Origin: Alistipes sp.
GTDB taxonomy: Bacteria; Bacteroidota; Bacteroidia; Bacteroidales; Rikenellaceae
NCBI GenBank assembly: GCA_017465575.1
Contig: JAFTVX010000044.1
Span: forward strand, 1 to 40,204
DNA length: 40,204 nt
Direction: 5' to 3'
Part shown: positions 7,084 to 16,273 of the stretch, piece after piece
How positions within the stretch are numbered: position 1 is the first letter of the stretch
Layout: every line of letters starts with the position of its first letter
Program-made: the position numbers and the translations under genes
Notes under the pieces: generated by a model
Told to the model about the DNA's origin: nothing
Database searches by the model: none
The model's input: only the letters and a program-made list of their open reading frames with translations

Positions 7084-8351
7084 TACTCGTATTGACCAGT
7101 CTTAAGGCGCATAACCTCCTCCTTGGTGAGGAAACGCCAAGCACCACGCTTGAGATTCTTCTTTGTAAGACCTGCATAGTATACGCGGTCGAGCTTCTGC
7201 ACGGTGTAGCCGAGGTGCTCGAACATACGGCGCACGATACGGTTACGACCCGAGTGAATCTCCACGCCTACGCTACGCTTATCCTCTGATGCATAAGCAA
7301 TCTCGTCGGCAAAGATATCACCATCCTCGAGTGTGATACCCTCGGTGAGGGTGTCCATATCGGCACGGGTGAGGGGCTTATCGAGTGTTACCTGATAGAT
7401 CTTCTTCTTGTGGCACGAGGGGTGTGTAAGCTGGCGTGTGATGTCGCCATCGTTGGTGATAAGGAGTAGACCTACCGAGTTCTTATCGAGACGACCTACG
7501 GGGTATACACGCTCGGTGCAAGCATTCTTCACAAGGTCCATCACGGTCTTGTCGGCATAGGGGTCGTCGAGCGATGTTACATAGCCCTTGGGCTTGTTGA
7601 GCACAAGGTATACATTCTTCTCGCCCTGCAAGCGCTCATCGTTGAAGCGCACCTCGTCGGTAGGCAAAATCTTTGTACCAAGCTCGGTAACTACCTGACC
7701 ATTAACGGTTACTACGCCTGCGAGGATAAAGTCGTCAGCCTCACGGCGTGAGCATACGCCCGACTGCGAGATAAAGCGGTTGAGGCGTACCTCGCCAGTT
7801 ACCTTGTTGGGGTTGTACTTGGGATAGTTGCGAGGTTTCTCGTCACGCTTGGGTGCGAATGAACGCTTTGCGCCACCCTTACCCTCGCTCTTGTAGGCAG
7901 GTTTGCCTTCGCTCTTATAGGCAGGCTTACCCTCGCCACGGAAAGCGGGCTTGCCAGATGTAGCAGGGCGTGCAGACTTTGCACGGTAGCCCTCGCTCTT
8001 GAGCTTAAAACCACCACGCTCCGAGCGCTCCGAGCGGTCGAAGCGGTCGTTGCGCTCCGAGCGGTCGTAACGCTCTGTGCGCTCATAGCGGTTGCCACGC
8101 TCCGAACGCTCCTCGTTGCGGGGTGCGTACTCCGAACGGAGACGGTTCTCGTCAGTGAAATGGGGGTTGAATGAACGGCGCTGGGTAGGCGCTGATGTTG
8201 TGCGAGGACGATACTCTCGCTGTCCCTCGTTGTCGGCCTCGCGGCGAGGGCGGGGACTACGCTCAACGCGCTCCGAAGTGTTGATACGCTGACGCTTATC
8301 GCGAGCAAAGCGTGACACATTTGCGCTTGAGTCTGTGTTGTAATTTTTCAT
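7083..8351 (-). CDS. rluB: RluB/RsuA-family rRNA pseudouridine synthase with basic N-terminal tail
   Basis: A 422-residue protein. Residues ~187-232 are an S4 RNA-binding domain (VRLNRFISQSGVCSRREADDFI), followed by the RsuA/RluB catalytic domain with VYPVGRLDKNSVGLLLITNDGD, in which Asp289 is the catalytic residue, and RNRIVRRMFEHLGY near the end. The family converts a uridine of 23S rRNA (U2605 for RluB) to pseudouridine; which site this enzyme modifies is inferred. The first ~185 residues are disordered and Arg/Lys-rich, with RSER/YDR-type and KPAYKSEG repeats, a tail seen in Bacteroidetes homologues and likely to bind RNA. Its leader is highly structured (8352-8549). Confidence 0.88.
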   Translation of the reverse strand: MKNYNTDSSANVSRFARDKRQRINTSERVERSPRPRREADNEGQREYRPRTTSAPTQRRSFNPHFTDENRLRSEYAPRNEERSERGNRYERTERYDRSERNDRFDRSERSERGGFKLKSEGYRAKSARPATSGKPAFRGEGKPAYKSEGKPAYKSEGKGGAKRSFAPKRDEKPRNYPKYNPNKVTGEVRLNRFISQSGVCSRREADDFILAGVVTVNGQVVTELGTKILPTDEVRFNDERLQGEKNVYLVLNKPKGYVTSLDDPYADKTVMDLVKNACTERVYPVGRLDKNSVGLLLITNDGDITRQLTHPSCHKKKIYQVTLDKPLTRADMDTLTEGITLEDGDIFADEIAYASEDKRSVGVEIHSGRNRIVRRMFEHLGYTVQKLDRVYYAGLTKKNLKRGAWRFLTKEEVMRLKTGQYE

Positions 8352-8549
8352 CTTAAGGGATGTTCTATTATTTAGTAAAAATGTTTGCGTTCGGGGTGTT
8401 CTCTATTTCGGTCGCTTTTGGTATTATTTTGGTATCTTCCTCGTTTTTCCTCAGTTACAATACCCGCGCATTGCGCCTTCGGAAGAGACGAGAAATATTC
8501 TCAAAATAATCTCCAAAATCTACTCGACCTAAATAATAGAACCTCCCTT
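8352..8549 (-). promoter_or_regulatory. Long-hairpin leader in front of rluB
   Basis: Outer arms at 8355-8375 and 8529-8549 are complementary over 21 bp with one mismatch (they share TTCTATTATTTAG). Inside, GGTCG/CGACC, TTTTGG..ATTATTTTG with its complement, CTCGT..TTCC/GGAAAAACGAG and a GCGC-AAT-GCGC apical hairpin nest in order, so nearly the whole 195 nt could fold as one rod. The inner end is 4 nt from the ATG. It is either a regulatory leader or a foldback (MITE-like) insertion; no known riboswitch is recognised. Confidence 0.55.
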
Positions 8550-8657
8550 ACTTAAACTATGTTTAAATTTCGGCACAAAGGTAAATATTTTTTACGGAAG
8601 GTCAACACCTAATCGCAATATCTATACCATTTTTTTCGCTGTAAAGAGTAAATTTAT

Positions 8658-8665
8658 TATTTTTG
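8658..8665 (+). promoter_or_regulatory. -7 box of the MATE gene
   Basis: TATTTTTG fits TAnnTTTG and lies 20 bp before the ATG at 8686; the -33 region (TTTCG, 8634-8638) is weak. Confidence 0.35.
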
Positions 8666-8685
8666 TGCGGTAAAGAGGTTAATTT

Positions 8686-10020
8686 ATGAACAAAGAGATA
8701 CTTAAGTTATCGATACCCAACATTATATCGAATATCACGGTACCCCTGATGGGTATCGCCTCGACCGCCATTGCTGGTCGCATCGAGGGTAGTTCGGCAG
8801 CGGTCACTATCGGTGCATTGTCGATAGGCGTTGCTATCTTCAACTTTATATATTGGAACTGCTCGTTTATCCGTATGGGCACAAGCGGTCTTACAGCACA
8901 GGCCTTTGGTGCTGGCGACAAAAAGGGCATCTCGCTGATGTTGTGGCGAGCGCTTATCGTGGCCTTTGGCGTGGGCATCGTCGCCTTTCTGTTGCAATAC
9001 CCTATCGGCGAGTTCTCGATAGATTTTATGGGCACGGGCGATGCGACGAGCGATGCTATGATTTCGCGATATTTCTACACCCGAATATGGGCTGTACCTG
9101 CGGGCATCTTGCTCTTTGCCTTTAACGGTTGGCTTACGGGCATGCAGAATGCCGTTGTGCCGATGATTGTGGCTATCACGGTGAATATCATACATATAGC
9201 GTGCAGTTTTCTATTCTCCATCGTAGGCACTATGGGCTTGGAGGGCATCGCTCTTGGCTCTGTGGTGGCACAGTGGACTGGTGTGGCTATTATGGTCGTT
9301 ATAGTCGCGCTGAAGTATCGCAAGTCGTTGGTCAGCGTATCGTTAAAGGAGGTTATGGACCTCTCGGCAATGAAGGAGTTTTTCTCTATCAATGGCGATA
9401 TTATCATCCGCACCTTCTGCCTTGTTGCCGTATACACCTTCTTTACGAAGGCTTCGGCAGATAGTGGCGATGCCAATATCTTGGCTGTCAACACCATACT
9501 CTTGCAGTTATTCACCCTATTCTCATATATGATAGATGGTTTTGCTTATGCTGCCGAGGCGCTTACAGGTCGCTTTGTTGGCGCTCACGATGGCAAGTCG
9601 TTACGCCGTTGCATAAAGCTCTGTCTTGTTTGGGGTACGGTCATTGCGCTTGTCTATGTAGGAGCATATATAGGTTGGTGGCGAGATATCTTCACACTAC
9701 TTGTACCTGCCGATGCCGAGAATATTGGTGCACTTTTGGCTGTTGCCGAGGAGTATATCGGTTGGATTATTGTGATACCTATCGCCTGCGCTATGCCCTT
9801 TATTATGGACGGCATTATGGTGGGTGCCACACGCAGTCGCATTATGCGTAACTCGATGATTTACTCGGCGATAACCTACTTTGCGATACTCTACGGCTTG
9901 GGCTGGCTTATCGGCAATAATGCGCTGTGGATGGCATTTACGCTCTTTATGTTTGTGCGTGGCGTGTTGCAGTTCTTTATGTCGGATAGGTTGCGCGATA
10001 TCTATCGAGATGCCGAATAG
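8686..10020 (+). CDS. MATE-family multidrug/sodium antiporter
   Basis: A 444-residue integral membrane protein with about 12 hydrophobic segments. The N-terminus (EILKLSIPNIISNITVPLMGIASTAIAGRI) and GTSGLTAQAFGAGDKKGI are the first-helix and loop signatures of MATE (DinF/NorM-like) transporters, and a second AEALTGRFVGAHDGKSL repeats the pattern in the second half, as expected of the duplicated fold. Such proteins export cationic drugs or metabolites in exchange for Na+ or H+; the substrate is unknown. It lies 36 bp before uvrB on the same strand, so the two may be co-transcribed. Confidence 0.92.
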   Translation: MNKEILKLSIPNIISNITVPLMGIASTAIAGRIEGSSAAVTIGALSIGVAIFNFIYWNCSFIRMGTSGLTAQAFGAGDKKGISLMLWRALIVAFGVGIVAFLLQYPIGEFSIDFMGTGDATSDAMISRYFYTRIWAVPAGILLFAFNGWLTGMQNAVVPMIVAITVNIIHIACSFLFSIVGTMGLEGIALGSVVAQWTGVAIMVVIVALKYRKSLVSVSLKEVMDLSAMKEFFSINGDIIIRTFCLVAVYTFFTKASADSGDANILAVNTILLQLFTLFSYMIDGFAYAAEALTGRFVGAHDGKSLRRCIKLCLVWGTVIALVYVGAYIGWWRDIFTLLVPADAENIGALLAVAEEYIGWIIVIPIACAMPFIMDGIMVGATRSRIMRNSMIYSAITYFAILYGLGWLIGNNALWMAFTLFMFVRGVLQFFMSDRLRDIYRDAE

Positions 10021-10056
10021 GTTGCTTCGAGAGAGCATTTTTCGTAATTTTGCAGA

Positions 10057-12147
10057 ATGGAGTTTAAGTTAGTGTCGGAATATCAGCCCACGGGTGACCA
10101 GCCCGAGGCTATTGAGCAGCTCGTAAACAGCATTTGCGAGGGCAGAGGCCACACTACGCTCCTTGGTGTAACGGGCTCAGGCAAGACATTTACCATTGCA
10201 AATGTCATTCAGCAACTCAACCGCCCAACACTCGTTATCAGCCACAACAAGACCCTCGCAGCACAGCTCTACGGCGAGTTTAAGAACTTCTTTCCCGAGA
10301 ATGCCGTGGAGTACTTTGTGTCGTACTACGACTACTATCAACCCGAGGCATACCTCCCAACAACCGATACATATATTGAAAAAGATCTCTCGATAAACGA
10401 CGAGATTGAGAAGCTCCGACTAAAAACTGTGGCTACGCTACTATCTGGTCGTAAGGATGTTATCGTCGTGTCGAGTGTATCGTGTCTATATGGTTGCGGC
10501 AATCCCGAGGATTTCCACCAGACAGCCATCGAACTCTCGGTGGGCGATGTTATCCCCCGCAAGAAGTTCTTAATGCGCCTTGTCGAGGCGTTGTACACAC
10601 GCACCGAGTTGGAGCTACAGCCCGCAACATTCCGTGTTACGGGCGAGACGATAGATATTATGGCCGCCTTTGGCGAATTTGGTAACCAGTGTTTCCGCAT
10701 TATGTTCTTCGACGACGAGGTGGAGGCGATATACTCTATCGACCCCGCTACGGGTCAGAAGCTCAGCTCGTTGGATAGCGTAACACTCTACCCCACAAAC
10801 CTCTTTGTAACGACACAAGACCGCATCAACAAAGCCATTTCGGAGATATATCTCGACCTTGGCAAGCAGATAGCATTCTTCGAGCGTGAGGGCAGAGAGA
10901 TGGAGGCACAGCGTATAAAACAGCGCGTGGAGTACGACCTCGAGATGATTAAGGAGCTCGGCTACTGCTCGGGCATCGAGAACTACTCTCGCTACTTCGA
11001 CGGTCGTGCTGCTGGCACACGCCCATTCTGTCTATTAGACTTCTTCCCGCGCGACTTTATCACCGTTATCGACGAGAGCCATGTTACCGTACCGCAGATT
11101 AGAGGTATGTATGGTGGCGACCACGCCCGCAAGGAGAACCTTGTGGAGTATGGCTTCCGTCTGCCTGCTGCGAAGGATAACCGACCTCTGCGCTTCCACG
11201 AATTTGAGGCGCTGACACCCACCAAGATATATGTTAGCGCTACGCCTGCCGACTATGAACTAACAAAGTCGGAAGATAGCATCGTAGAGCAACTTATCCG
11301 TCCCACAGGCCTCATCGACCCGCCGATGGAGATACACCCCACCAAGAACCAGATAGATACGCTTATGGAGCGTATTAGCGGCGTCGTGCGCAATGGCGAC
11401 AAGGTCTTGGTGACGACTATCACAAAGCGCATGGCAGAGGAGATGTCGCGCTACTTGGAGCGTGTGGGTGTGCGAAGCAGATATATCCATTCGGACATCG
11501 ACACCCTCGACCGCATCAGCATCTTGGAGGATTTGCGCGAAGATATGATAGATGTATTGGTTGGCGTAAACCTACTGCGTGAGGGCCTCGATTTGCCCGA
11601 GGTGGCATTGGTGGCAATCCTCGATGCCGACAAGGAGGGTTTCTTAAGAAATGTGCGCTCGATTACGCAGATTGCGGGTCGTGCTGCACGCCACACAAAT
11701 GGCCATGTAATGCTCTTTGCCGATAAGATTACCGACTCGATTTATGAGTCTGTCGTGGAGAGCAACCGCCGTCGCGAGAAGCAGATTAGATATAATATCG
11801 AGAACTCAATTATACCGCGTAGCGCACAAAAGAGTGGCAAAGGACAGAGTTCGTTGCTCACCGACAGAGAGGAGCGCAAGCCCGCAGATATGAATGTCTA
11901 TCCCCTCTACGAAGACCACTATGCACCCGCTGAAGCAGCTGAGCCTACACACGGATATATGACTCGTGAGAGTATTGAGGAGCAGATAAAGCGCGCTAAA
12001 AAGGATATGGAGCGAGCGGCAAAAAGTCTCGACTTCCTCGCCGCATCACGCTATCGCGACCACATGTACGAACTGCAAAAATTGCTCGACGACGGCACCT
12101 ATATCGAAGCACCAATAGATGAAAAATTTCATCAATTAAAGGAGTAA
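10057..12147 (+). CDS. uvrB: UvrB, excinuclease ABC subunit B
   Basis: A 696-residue nucleotide-excision-repair helicase-like protein that receives damaged DNA from UvrA and recruits UvrC. Walker A is GVTGSGKT (Lys43). The beta-hairpin region contains YYDYYQPEAYLP, Walker B is VIDESHVTVPQ, and the helicase C-domain carries LVTTITKRMAEE, GVNLLREGLDLPEVALVAILDADKEGFLR and QIAGRAARH. The C-terminal UVR motif (SIEEQIKRAKKDMERAAKSLDF..AASRYRD) is the UvrC contact. Length and all motifs are those of a full, active protein. The gene ends before a bidirectional terminator at 12300. Confidence 0.97.
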   Translation: MEFKLVSEYQPTGDQPEAIEQLVNSICEGRGHTTLLGVTGSGKTFTIANVIQQLNRPTLVISHNKTLAAQLYGEFKNFFPENAVEYFVSYYDYYQPEAYLPTTDTYIEKDLSINDEIEKLRLKTVATLLSGRKDVIVVSSVSCLYGCGNPEDFHQTAIELSVGDVIPRKKFLMRLVEALYTRTELELQPATFRVTGETIDIMAAFGEFGNQCFRIMFFDDEVEAIYSIDPATGQKLSSLDSVTLYPTNLFVTTQDRINKAISEIYLDLGKQIAFFEREGREMEAQRIKQRVEYDLEMIKELGYCSGIENYSRYFDGRAAGTRPFCLLDFFPRDFITVIDESHVTVPQIRGMYGGDHARKENLVEYGFRLPAAKDNRPLRFHEFEALTPTKIYVSATPADYELTKSEDSIVEQLIRPTGLIDPPMEIHPTKNQIDTLMERISGVVRNGDKVLVTTITKRMAEEMSRYLERVGVRSRYIHSDIDTLDRISILEDLREDMIDVLVGVNLLREGLDLPEVALVAILDADKEGFLRNVRSITQIAGRAARHTNGHVMLFADKITDSIYESVVESNRRREKQIRYNIENSIIPRSAQKSGKGQSSLLTDREERKPADMNVYPLYEDHYAPAEAAEPTHGYMTRESIEEQIKRAKKDMERAAKSLDFLAASRYRDHMYELQKLLDDGTYIEAPIDEKFHQLKE

Positions 12148-12299
12148 ACCCAAACTCTGATTTTTGCAACAGGGATTCAACTCCGTTCTAAATAATGAAA
12201 ATTTCTTCGCAAACATATTGGGTAAATATGCAATATATAGGAATATTTATTGCATAAGCAAAATTTAGTGTTTCAAGCAAAAACGACGCAAAAATAAAG

Positions 12300-12329
12300 A
12301 AGACGACACCTCAATAGGGGTGTCGTCTT
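12300..12329. terminator. Bidirectional terminator
   Basis: AAGACGACACC (12300-12310) pairs perfectly with GGTGTCGTCTT (12319-12329) over an 8-nt loop between the convergent uvrB and XRE genes. A-rich sequence precedes it. Confidence 0.8.
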
Positions 12330-12366
12330 ACTATATATAATATATAAGGTATCGAGCGAAGGCCGT

Positions 12367-12792
12367 CTACTTTGCCGTAAAACTCTCGAACGAACCATCT
12401 GTATATAATATAATCACTCGCTGCATACGCTTCCCAGAATTTTCAGCAACTGGAAAAATGGAGTGATTTTCATTTTTCTCAAAATTTTCTCTTGTTGAGA
12501 TTTCGATATTTTCGAAGTCGAGTGGCTGCGTTTCGAGAGATGGGGTGGCCGCGACAGACTCTACCTCGCCAGACATAACATCATCGCGATAAATCTTATC
12601 GGAGTCGAGCATCAACCAATCGGGGTTGAGGTGGGGGAAGGCACGGAGGATTTTAACCACCAAATCGAAGCTCGGCTTATTGCGACCAGAGAGAATATGC
12701 GAAATTCCCGAGGGCTGAATATCGAGCTTTCGTGCAAGGGTGGTAGCGGTCAGATTCTCTGAACGCAGCAAATATTCGAGTTTTGACTTCAT
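12367..12792 (-). CDS. XRE-family helix-turn-helix regulator
   Basis: A 141-residue protein. Residues ~5-60 form a Cro/C1-type helix-turn-helix (LEYLLRSENLTATTLARKLDIQPSGISHILSGRNKPSFDLVVKIL), followed by PHLNPDWLMLDSD, a common extension in Bacteroidetes XRE proteins. The middle is acidic and probably flexible, and the end (KRMQRVIILYTDGSFESFTAK) is a short conserved tail. It has its own promoter and faces an AT-rich region full of TTTACAAAT-type palindromes that could be its operators. The target genes are unknown. Confidence 0.88.
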   Translation of the reverse strand: MKSKLEYLLRSENLTATTLARKLDIQPSGISHILSGRNKPSFDLVVKILRAFPHLNPDWLMLDSDKIYRDDVMSGEVESVAATPSLETQPLDFENIEISTRENFEKNENHSIFPVAENSGKRMQRVIILYTDGSFESFTAK

Positions 12793-12807
12793 TTTCTATA
12801 ATTTTTA

Positions 12808-12839
12808 CAAATATAAACATTTTATTTTTGTAAACAAAA
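12808..12839 (-). promoter_or_regulatory. Promoter of the XRE gene with overlapping operator-like sites
   Basis: On the minus strand, TTTTG (12835-12839), a 19-bp spacer and TATATTTG (12808-12815) match the Bacteroidetes consensus. TTTGTAAACAAA-type dyads (12827-12838) overlap the -33 region, which suggests autoregulation. Confidence 0.5.
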
Positions 12840-13369
12840 TTTTCTTTACAAATTTAACAATTAACAGTGTCGTTAAAATGTTTACAATTGTAAGTATCCA
12901 GATTATGGTAAAACATTCAAATAGCATTTACCTATATTCTACTTAATATATAAATCGCAAATACTTATATTTCAAATATATTACACACATTTTTAACATC
13001 AATAAAACCAACCTCACCAAAGTGGCAATTAATTAACACTTTCAAATAGACTATACTTTAACTAATAATTATAAAACACTCATTTTATGATACTTGGTTT
13101 AATTTGTTTAGGGATTTAACGACCCGTATTTAGTGGCAAAATCAGTTGATGAGAGCACGGTAAAAAATATTGACAAATGTAATAATTAACAACTGTTAAC
13201 AGCTGTTAATAGTTATACAAATGTAAATAAATAGAGATTGTTACAAATGTTTATATTTTACATTTGTAATTACAAATGTAAAGATTACAAATTTAAAGTG
13301 CGAAAAATGCGATTATCAACCGACCATCGGGTCGAAAGAATTTAGGCTGGAATATTATGTTAAAAAGAA

Positions 13370-13408
13370 GTAGTGGTGTATGCTCTATTTACGAGCATAC
13401 ACCACTAC
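13370..13408 (-). terminator. Terminator of the HIT gene
   Basis: A perfect 16-bp stem (13370-13385 with 13393-13408) around a 7-nt loop, followed on the minus strand by TTCTTTTT. It lies 37 bp downstream of the HIT stop. Confidence 0.8.
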
Positions 13409-13445
13409 TACACAATAAGTTACGCAGTTGTTAACAGGGTGTTAA

Positions 13446-13829
13446 TTACTGCAAAGAATTAGCGATTTCAACAAACTCTTCCTGAGTCAAATTAAGCTTC
13501 TCACGCTTGAAATCTACATCATTTTCGGTGTTCATAGGTACCAAATGGATGTGTGCATGGGCTACTTCGAGGCCTAAAACAACGGTTGCGACCTTTTTAC
13601 AGCCTGTAGTTGCCTTGATTTTCTTCGCAATTTGCTTAGCGAAAACTATCATCTCCGAAAGCTCGTCGTCCTCCAAATCGAAAAAGTAGTCTACCTCACG
13701 CTTGGGAACTACCAAAGTATGACCTTTGGCCAGAGGAGCGATGTCGAGGAATGCGAAGAATTTCTCATTCTCTGCAACCTTATAACAGGGAATCTCACCT
13801 GCTATAATTCGTGAAAAAATTGATGCCAT
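13446..13829 (-). CDS. HIT-family protein (HinT-like nucleotide hydrolase)
   Basis: A 127-residue protein of the histidine-triad superfamily. The triad HAHIH (His91, His93, His95, in GLEVAHAHIHLVPM) is intact, and the N-terminal ASIFSRIIAGEIPCYKVAE is the usual opening of bacterial HinT proteins. Members hydrolyse purine nucleoside phosphoramidates or adenylated compounds. It is cytosolic and of usual length. It lies downstream of RelA/SpoT on the same strand with a 112-bp gap that contains a small hairpin, so co-transcription is possible but not certain. Confidence 0.92.
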   Translation of the reverse strand: MASIFSRIIAGEIPCYKVAENEKFFAFLDIAPLAKGHTLVVPKREVDYFFDLEDDELSEMIVFAKQIAKKIKATTGCKKVATVVLGLEVAHAHIHLVPMNTENDVDFKREKLNLTQEEFVEIANSLQ

Positions 13830-13941
13830 AATTAAGTAAGTAATTTAGTTGAAAAATTTTCTTAATTCTAATGTAGTGTTAAGAGCAGTAAACTTGGCTC
13901 ACTACCCCATTATTTCTAGCGGGCTACCCCATCCACCGAAG

Positions 13942-16197
13942 TTAATCGTTAAGCAATCGGCGGATATGCTCTATACCCTTGACCGCACGAATATTGTCGA
14001 GCAGGGCGTTGAGCGAAACGATATCCTTGACATACAAACTGATCGTACCTTCGAAGATGCCGTCATGCGATTGCACCGAGATAGCACGCATATTTATGCT
14101 AAAATCGGCTGTGATAACTTTCGTTAAATCGAGAATGATTCCGGGGCGGTCGATACCACGAATCTCTACGGTAGCAAGATAAGATATCGCCTTTTGCTGT
14201 GACCAGCGAATCTCCTCCTTAACGATATTATTTCCCGACTGCGCAGCGAGGCGCACAAGCTCATTGCAAGTCGCCTTGTGCACAATGATGCGGTTGGTCA
14301 GAGGATCACGATAGCCGACAACATTATCACCAGGGATAGGCTCGCAACACTCCGCCATCACAAACTCTGGCTCGTAGAGGATACTACCCTCCTCCGAAAC
14401 GGCAGTATCGTCGAGCGATGCCATCTCATCGTCAATGTCGATATCCAAATCCTCCGTCTCGTTGTCGGACATGCCGGGCAAGAGGAGTTTCCAGAATTTA
14501 AGAATCTTGCGCGACGAGTTCTCTTTAAGTAGCTTATCGAGATTGTCGAGCTTAATAATTCCCGCGCCAATCTTACTATACAGCTCGTCCTTATTGCGAC
14601 ACTCGTAGGCGGGCATCAGCTTACGCAGAACACGGCCGCTGAGCGTTACATTATGCTCGGCCAACGATTCTGTAAGCATCCGCTGACCATACTCGATATT
14701 ATCCTCTCTTTCGCGCTTTAAGAAGTCCTGAATAGCCTGGCGTGCCTTGCTTGTAGCCACGGCATCCAACCACTCGGCCTTAGGTCGGGCGCTCTCGGCG
14801 GTGATAATCTCAATCTGGTCGCCAGAGTTGATAACCGTAGTTACGGGCATTATCTTATGGTTAATCTTTGCACCTATGGCATGGTCGCCAATTTTGGTGT
14901 GAATCTCGTAGGCAAAGTCGAGTGCCGTAGCACCATAGGGCAGAGTCTGTGGCTCGCCCTTGGGCGTAAAGGCAACGACATCGGTCTTATAGAGCGAGAG
15001 TTTGAAGTTATCTAAGAACTCCTTGGCATTCTCCGTAGGGCTACTCAACGCCTCACGCACCTTACGCAACCACTTATCCAGGCCATCCTCCTCCTGAGCG
15101 ATAGATGAGTGCTTATACTTCCAGTGCGCAGCGAAACCTCGCTCGGCAATATCGTCCATACGCTCGGTGCGCACCTGCACCTCTACCCATATACCATCGG
15201 GGCCCATCACCGTAGAGTGTAGCGCCTCGTAGCCGTTGCTTTTGGGGATAGATATCCAGTCGCGCAGGCGGTCGGGCTTGGGTGTGTAGATATCCGTGAC
15301 GCACGAATATATCTGCCAGCACTGCGTCTTCTCCGAGGGGAAGGGCAGAGCCTTAAAGACAATGCGAATAGCAAATAGGTCGTAGACCTCCTCGAAGGGT
15401 ATCTCCTTACGACGCATCTTGTTCCAAATCGAGTAGATGCTCTTCACACGGGCAGTCATCTCGTACTGGAAGTTGTTGCGGTCGAGCACCTCGCGGATAG
15501 GCGCCATAAAACGCTCGATATACTGCTGTCGCTCGGGCTCTGTCTCGTCGATTTTGCGCTGTATCTCCTTGTACTCTTCGGGGAAGCGGTACATCATACA
15601 GAGGTTTTCCAACTCGCTCTTTATGGCGTGAAGGCCGAGACGATAGGCAAGCGGCACGAAGAGATAGATTGTCTCACTCGTAATCTTCACCTGCTTATTG
15701 TGAGGCATCGAGCCCAGTGTTCGCATATTGTGCAGACGGTCGGCAATCTTGATGATGATAACACGCACATCGTCAGATAGTGTTAATAACACCTTACGGA
15801 ACGACTCCGCCTGCTCGGAACTGTCGGCATTAAATACGCCCGACATCTTCGTAAGTCCATCGACCATCGAGGCAATCTTGGGCGTAAATAGTCGCGCAAT
15901 ATCCTCAACGGTATACTCCGTATCCTCGACAACATCGTGCAACAGAGCTGCAACCACCGACTTTTTGCCGAGACCTATCTCTCGCACAGCAATCAACGCC
16001 ACCTCAAGCGGGTGGATTATGTATGGCTCACCCGAACGACGGCGCACGCCCTTGTGCGCCTCCTTTGCAAGGAAGAAGGCACGCTTGATAAAGTCCCAGT
16101 CGCCATCACGGCGGCAGACCTTATTCTCCTTGCACGCCTCGGCTAACTCTTGCCACTTCTCTTCAATTAGAATTTCGTCTTGTTGAGTGTACTCCAT
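13942..16197 (-). CDS. rsh: RelA/SpoT-type (p)ppGpp synthetase/hydrolase
   Basis: A 751-residue protein from the ATG at 16197 (a GTG-started frame nine codons longer exists). From N- to C-terminus it has an HD hydrolase domain (YIIHPLEVALIAVRE..VVAALLHDVVEDT), a synthetase domain (KSNGYEALHSTVMGPDGIWVEVQVRT), a TGS domain (AFTPKGEPQTLPYGATALDFAYEIHT), a linker with ECCEPIPGDNVVGY, and a C-terminal ACT domain (IRGIDRPGIILDLTKVI). Both enzymatic halves keep their key motifs, so it is probably the bifunctional stringent-response enzyme, the main Rel of the cell. It follows recA on the minus strand with about 75 bp between. Confidence 0.95.
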   Translation of the reverse strand: MEYTQQDEILIEEKWQELAEACKENKVCRRDGDWDFIKRAFFLAKEAHKGVRRRSGEPYIIHPLEVALIAVREIGLGKKSVVAALLHDVVEDTEYTVEDIARLFTPKIASMVDGLTKMSGVFNADSSEQAESFRKVLLTLSDDVRVIIIKIADRLHNMRTLGSMPHNKQVKITSETIYLFVPLAYRLGLHAIKSELENLCMMYRFPEEYKEIQRKIDETEPERQQYIERFMAPIREVLDRNNFQYEMTARVKSIYSIWNKMRRKEIPFEEVYDLFAIRIVFKALPFPSEKTQCWQIYSCVTDIYTPKPDRLRDWISIPKSNGYEALHSTVMGPDGIWVEVQVRTERMDDIAERGFAAHWKYKHSSIAQEEDGLDKWLRKVREALSSPTENAKEFLDNFKLSLYKTDVVAFTPKGEPQTLPYGATALDFAYEIHTKIGDHAIGAKINHKIMPVTTVINSGDQIEIITAESARPKAEWLDAVATSKARQAIQDFLKREREDNIEYGQRMLTESLAEHNVTLSGRVLRKLMPAYECRNKDELYSKIGAGIIKLDNLDKLLKENSSRKILKFWKLLLPGMSDNETEDLDIDIDDEMASLDDTAVSEEGSILYEPEFVMAECCEPIPGDNVVGYRDPLTNRIIVHKATCNELVRLAAQSGNNIVKEEIRWSQQKAISYLATVEIRGIDRPGIILDLTKVITADFSINMRAISVQSHDGIFEGTISLYVKDIVSLNALLDNIRAVKGIEHIRRLLND

Positions 16198-16273
16198 ACC
16201 TATGTGTATAATACGACCAATCACGACTACCCTATCAGGATAGCCGTGGTTAGGTCATAGTAGTTAACTAATG

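Larger units (their letters stand above)
12793..13445. promoter_or_regulatory. AT-rich region with many TTTACAAATGTAAA-type dyads
   Basis: No gene is supported in these 653 bp. Dyads include TTACAATTGTAA (12882-12893), TTAACAGCTGTTAA (13196-13209) and a perfect 26-bp palindrome at 13257-13282 made of two inverted ACAAATGTAA-type sites. Half-sites ACAAATGT also occur near 13173, 13217, 13242 and 13286. It resembles an operator array or a protein-loading region. Confidence 0.5.

Noticed and set aside
7799-8320. A 173-codon minus-strand frame inside rluB
   Set aside because: It is the alternate frame of the Arg-rich repeat tail and has a repetitive Ser/Arg/Ala composition.
13257-13282. The 26-bp palindrome as a possible dif or IS end
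   Set aside because: It lacks the XerC/D arm pattern and is better explained as two inverted copies of the local ACAAATGTAA site.
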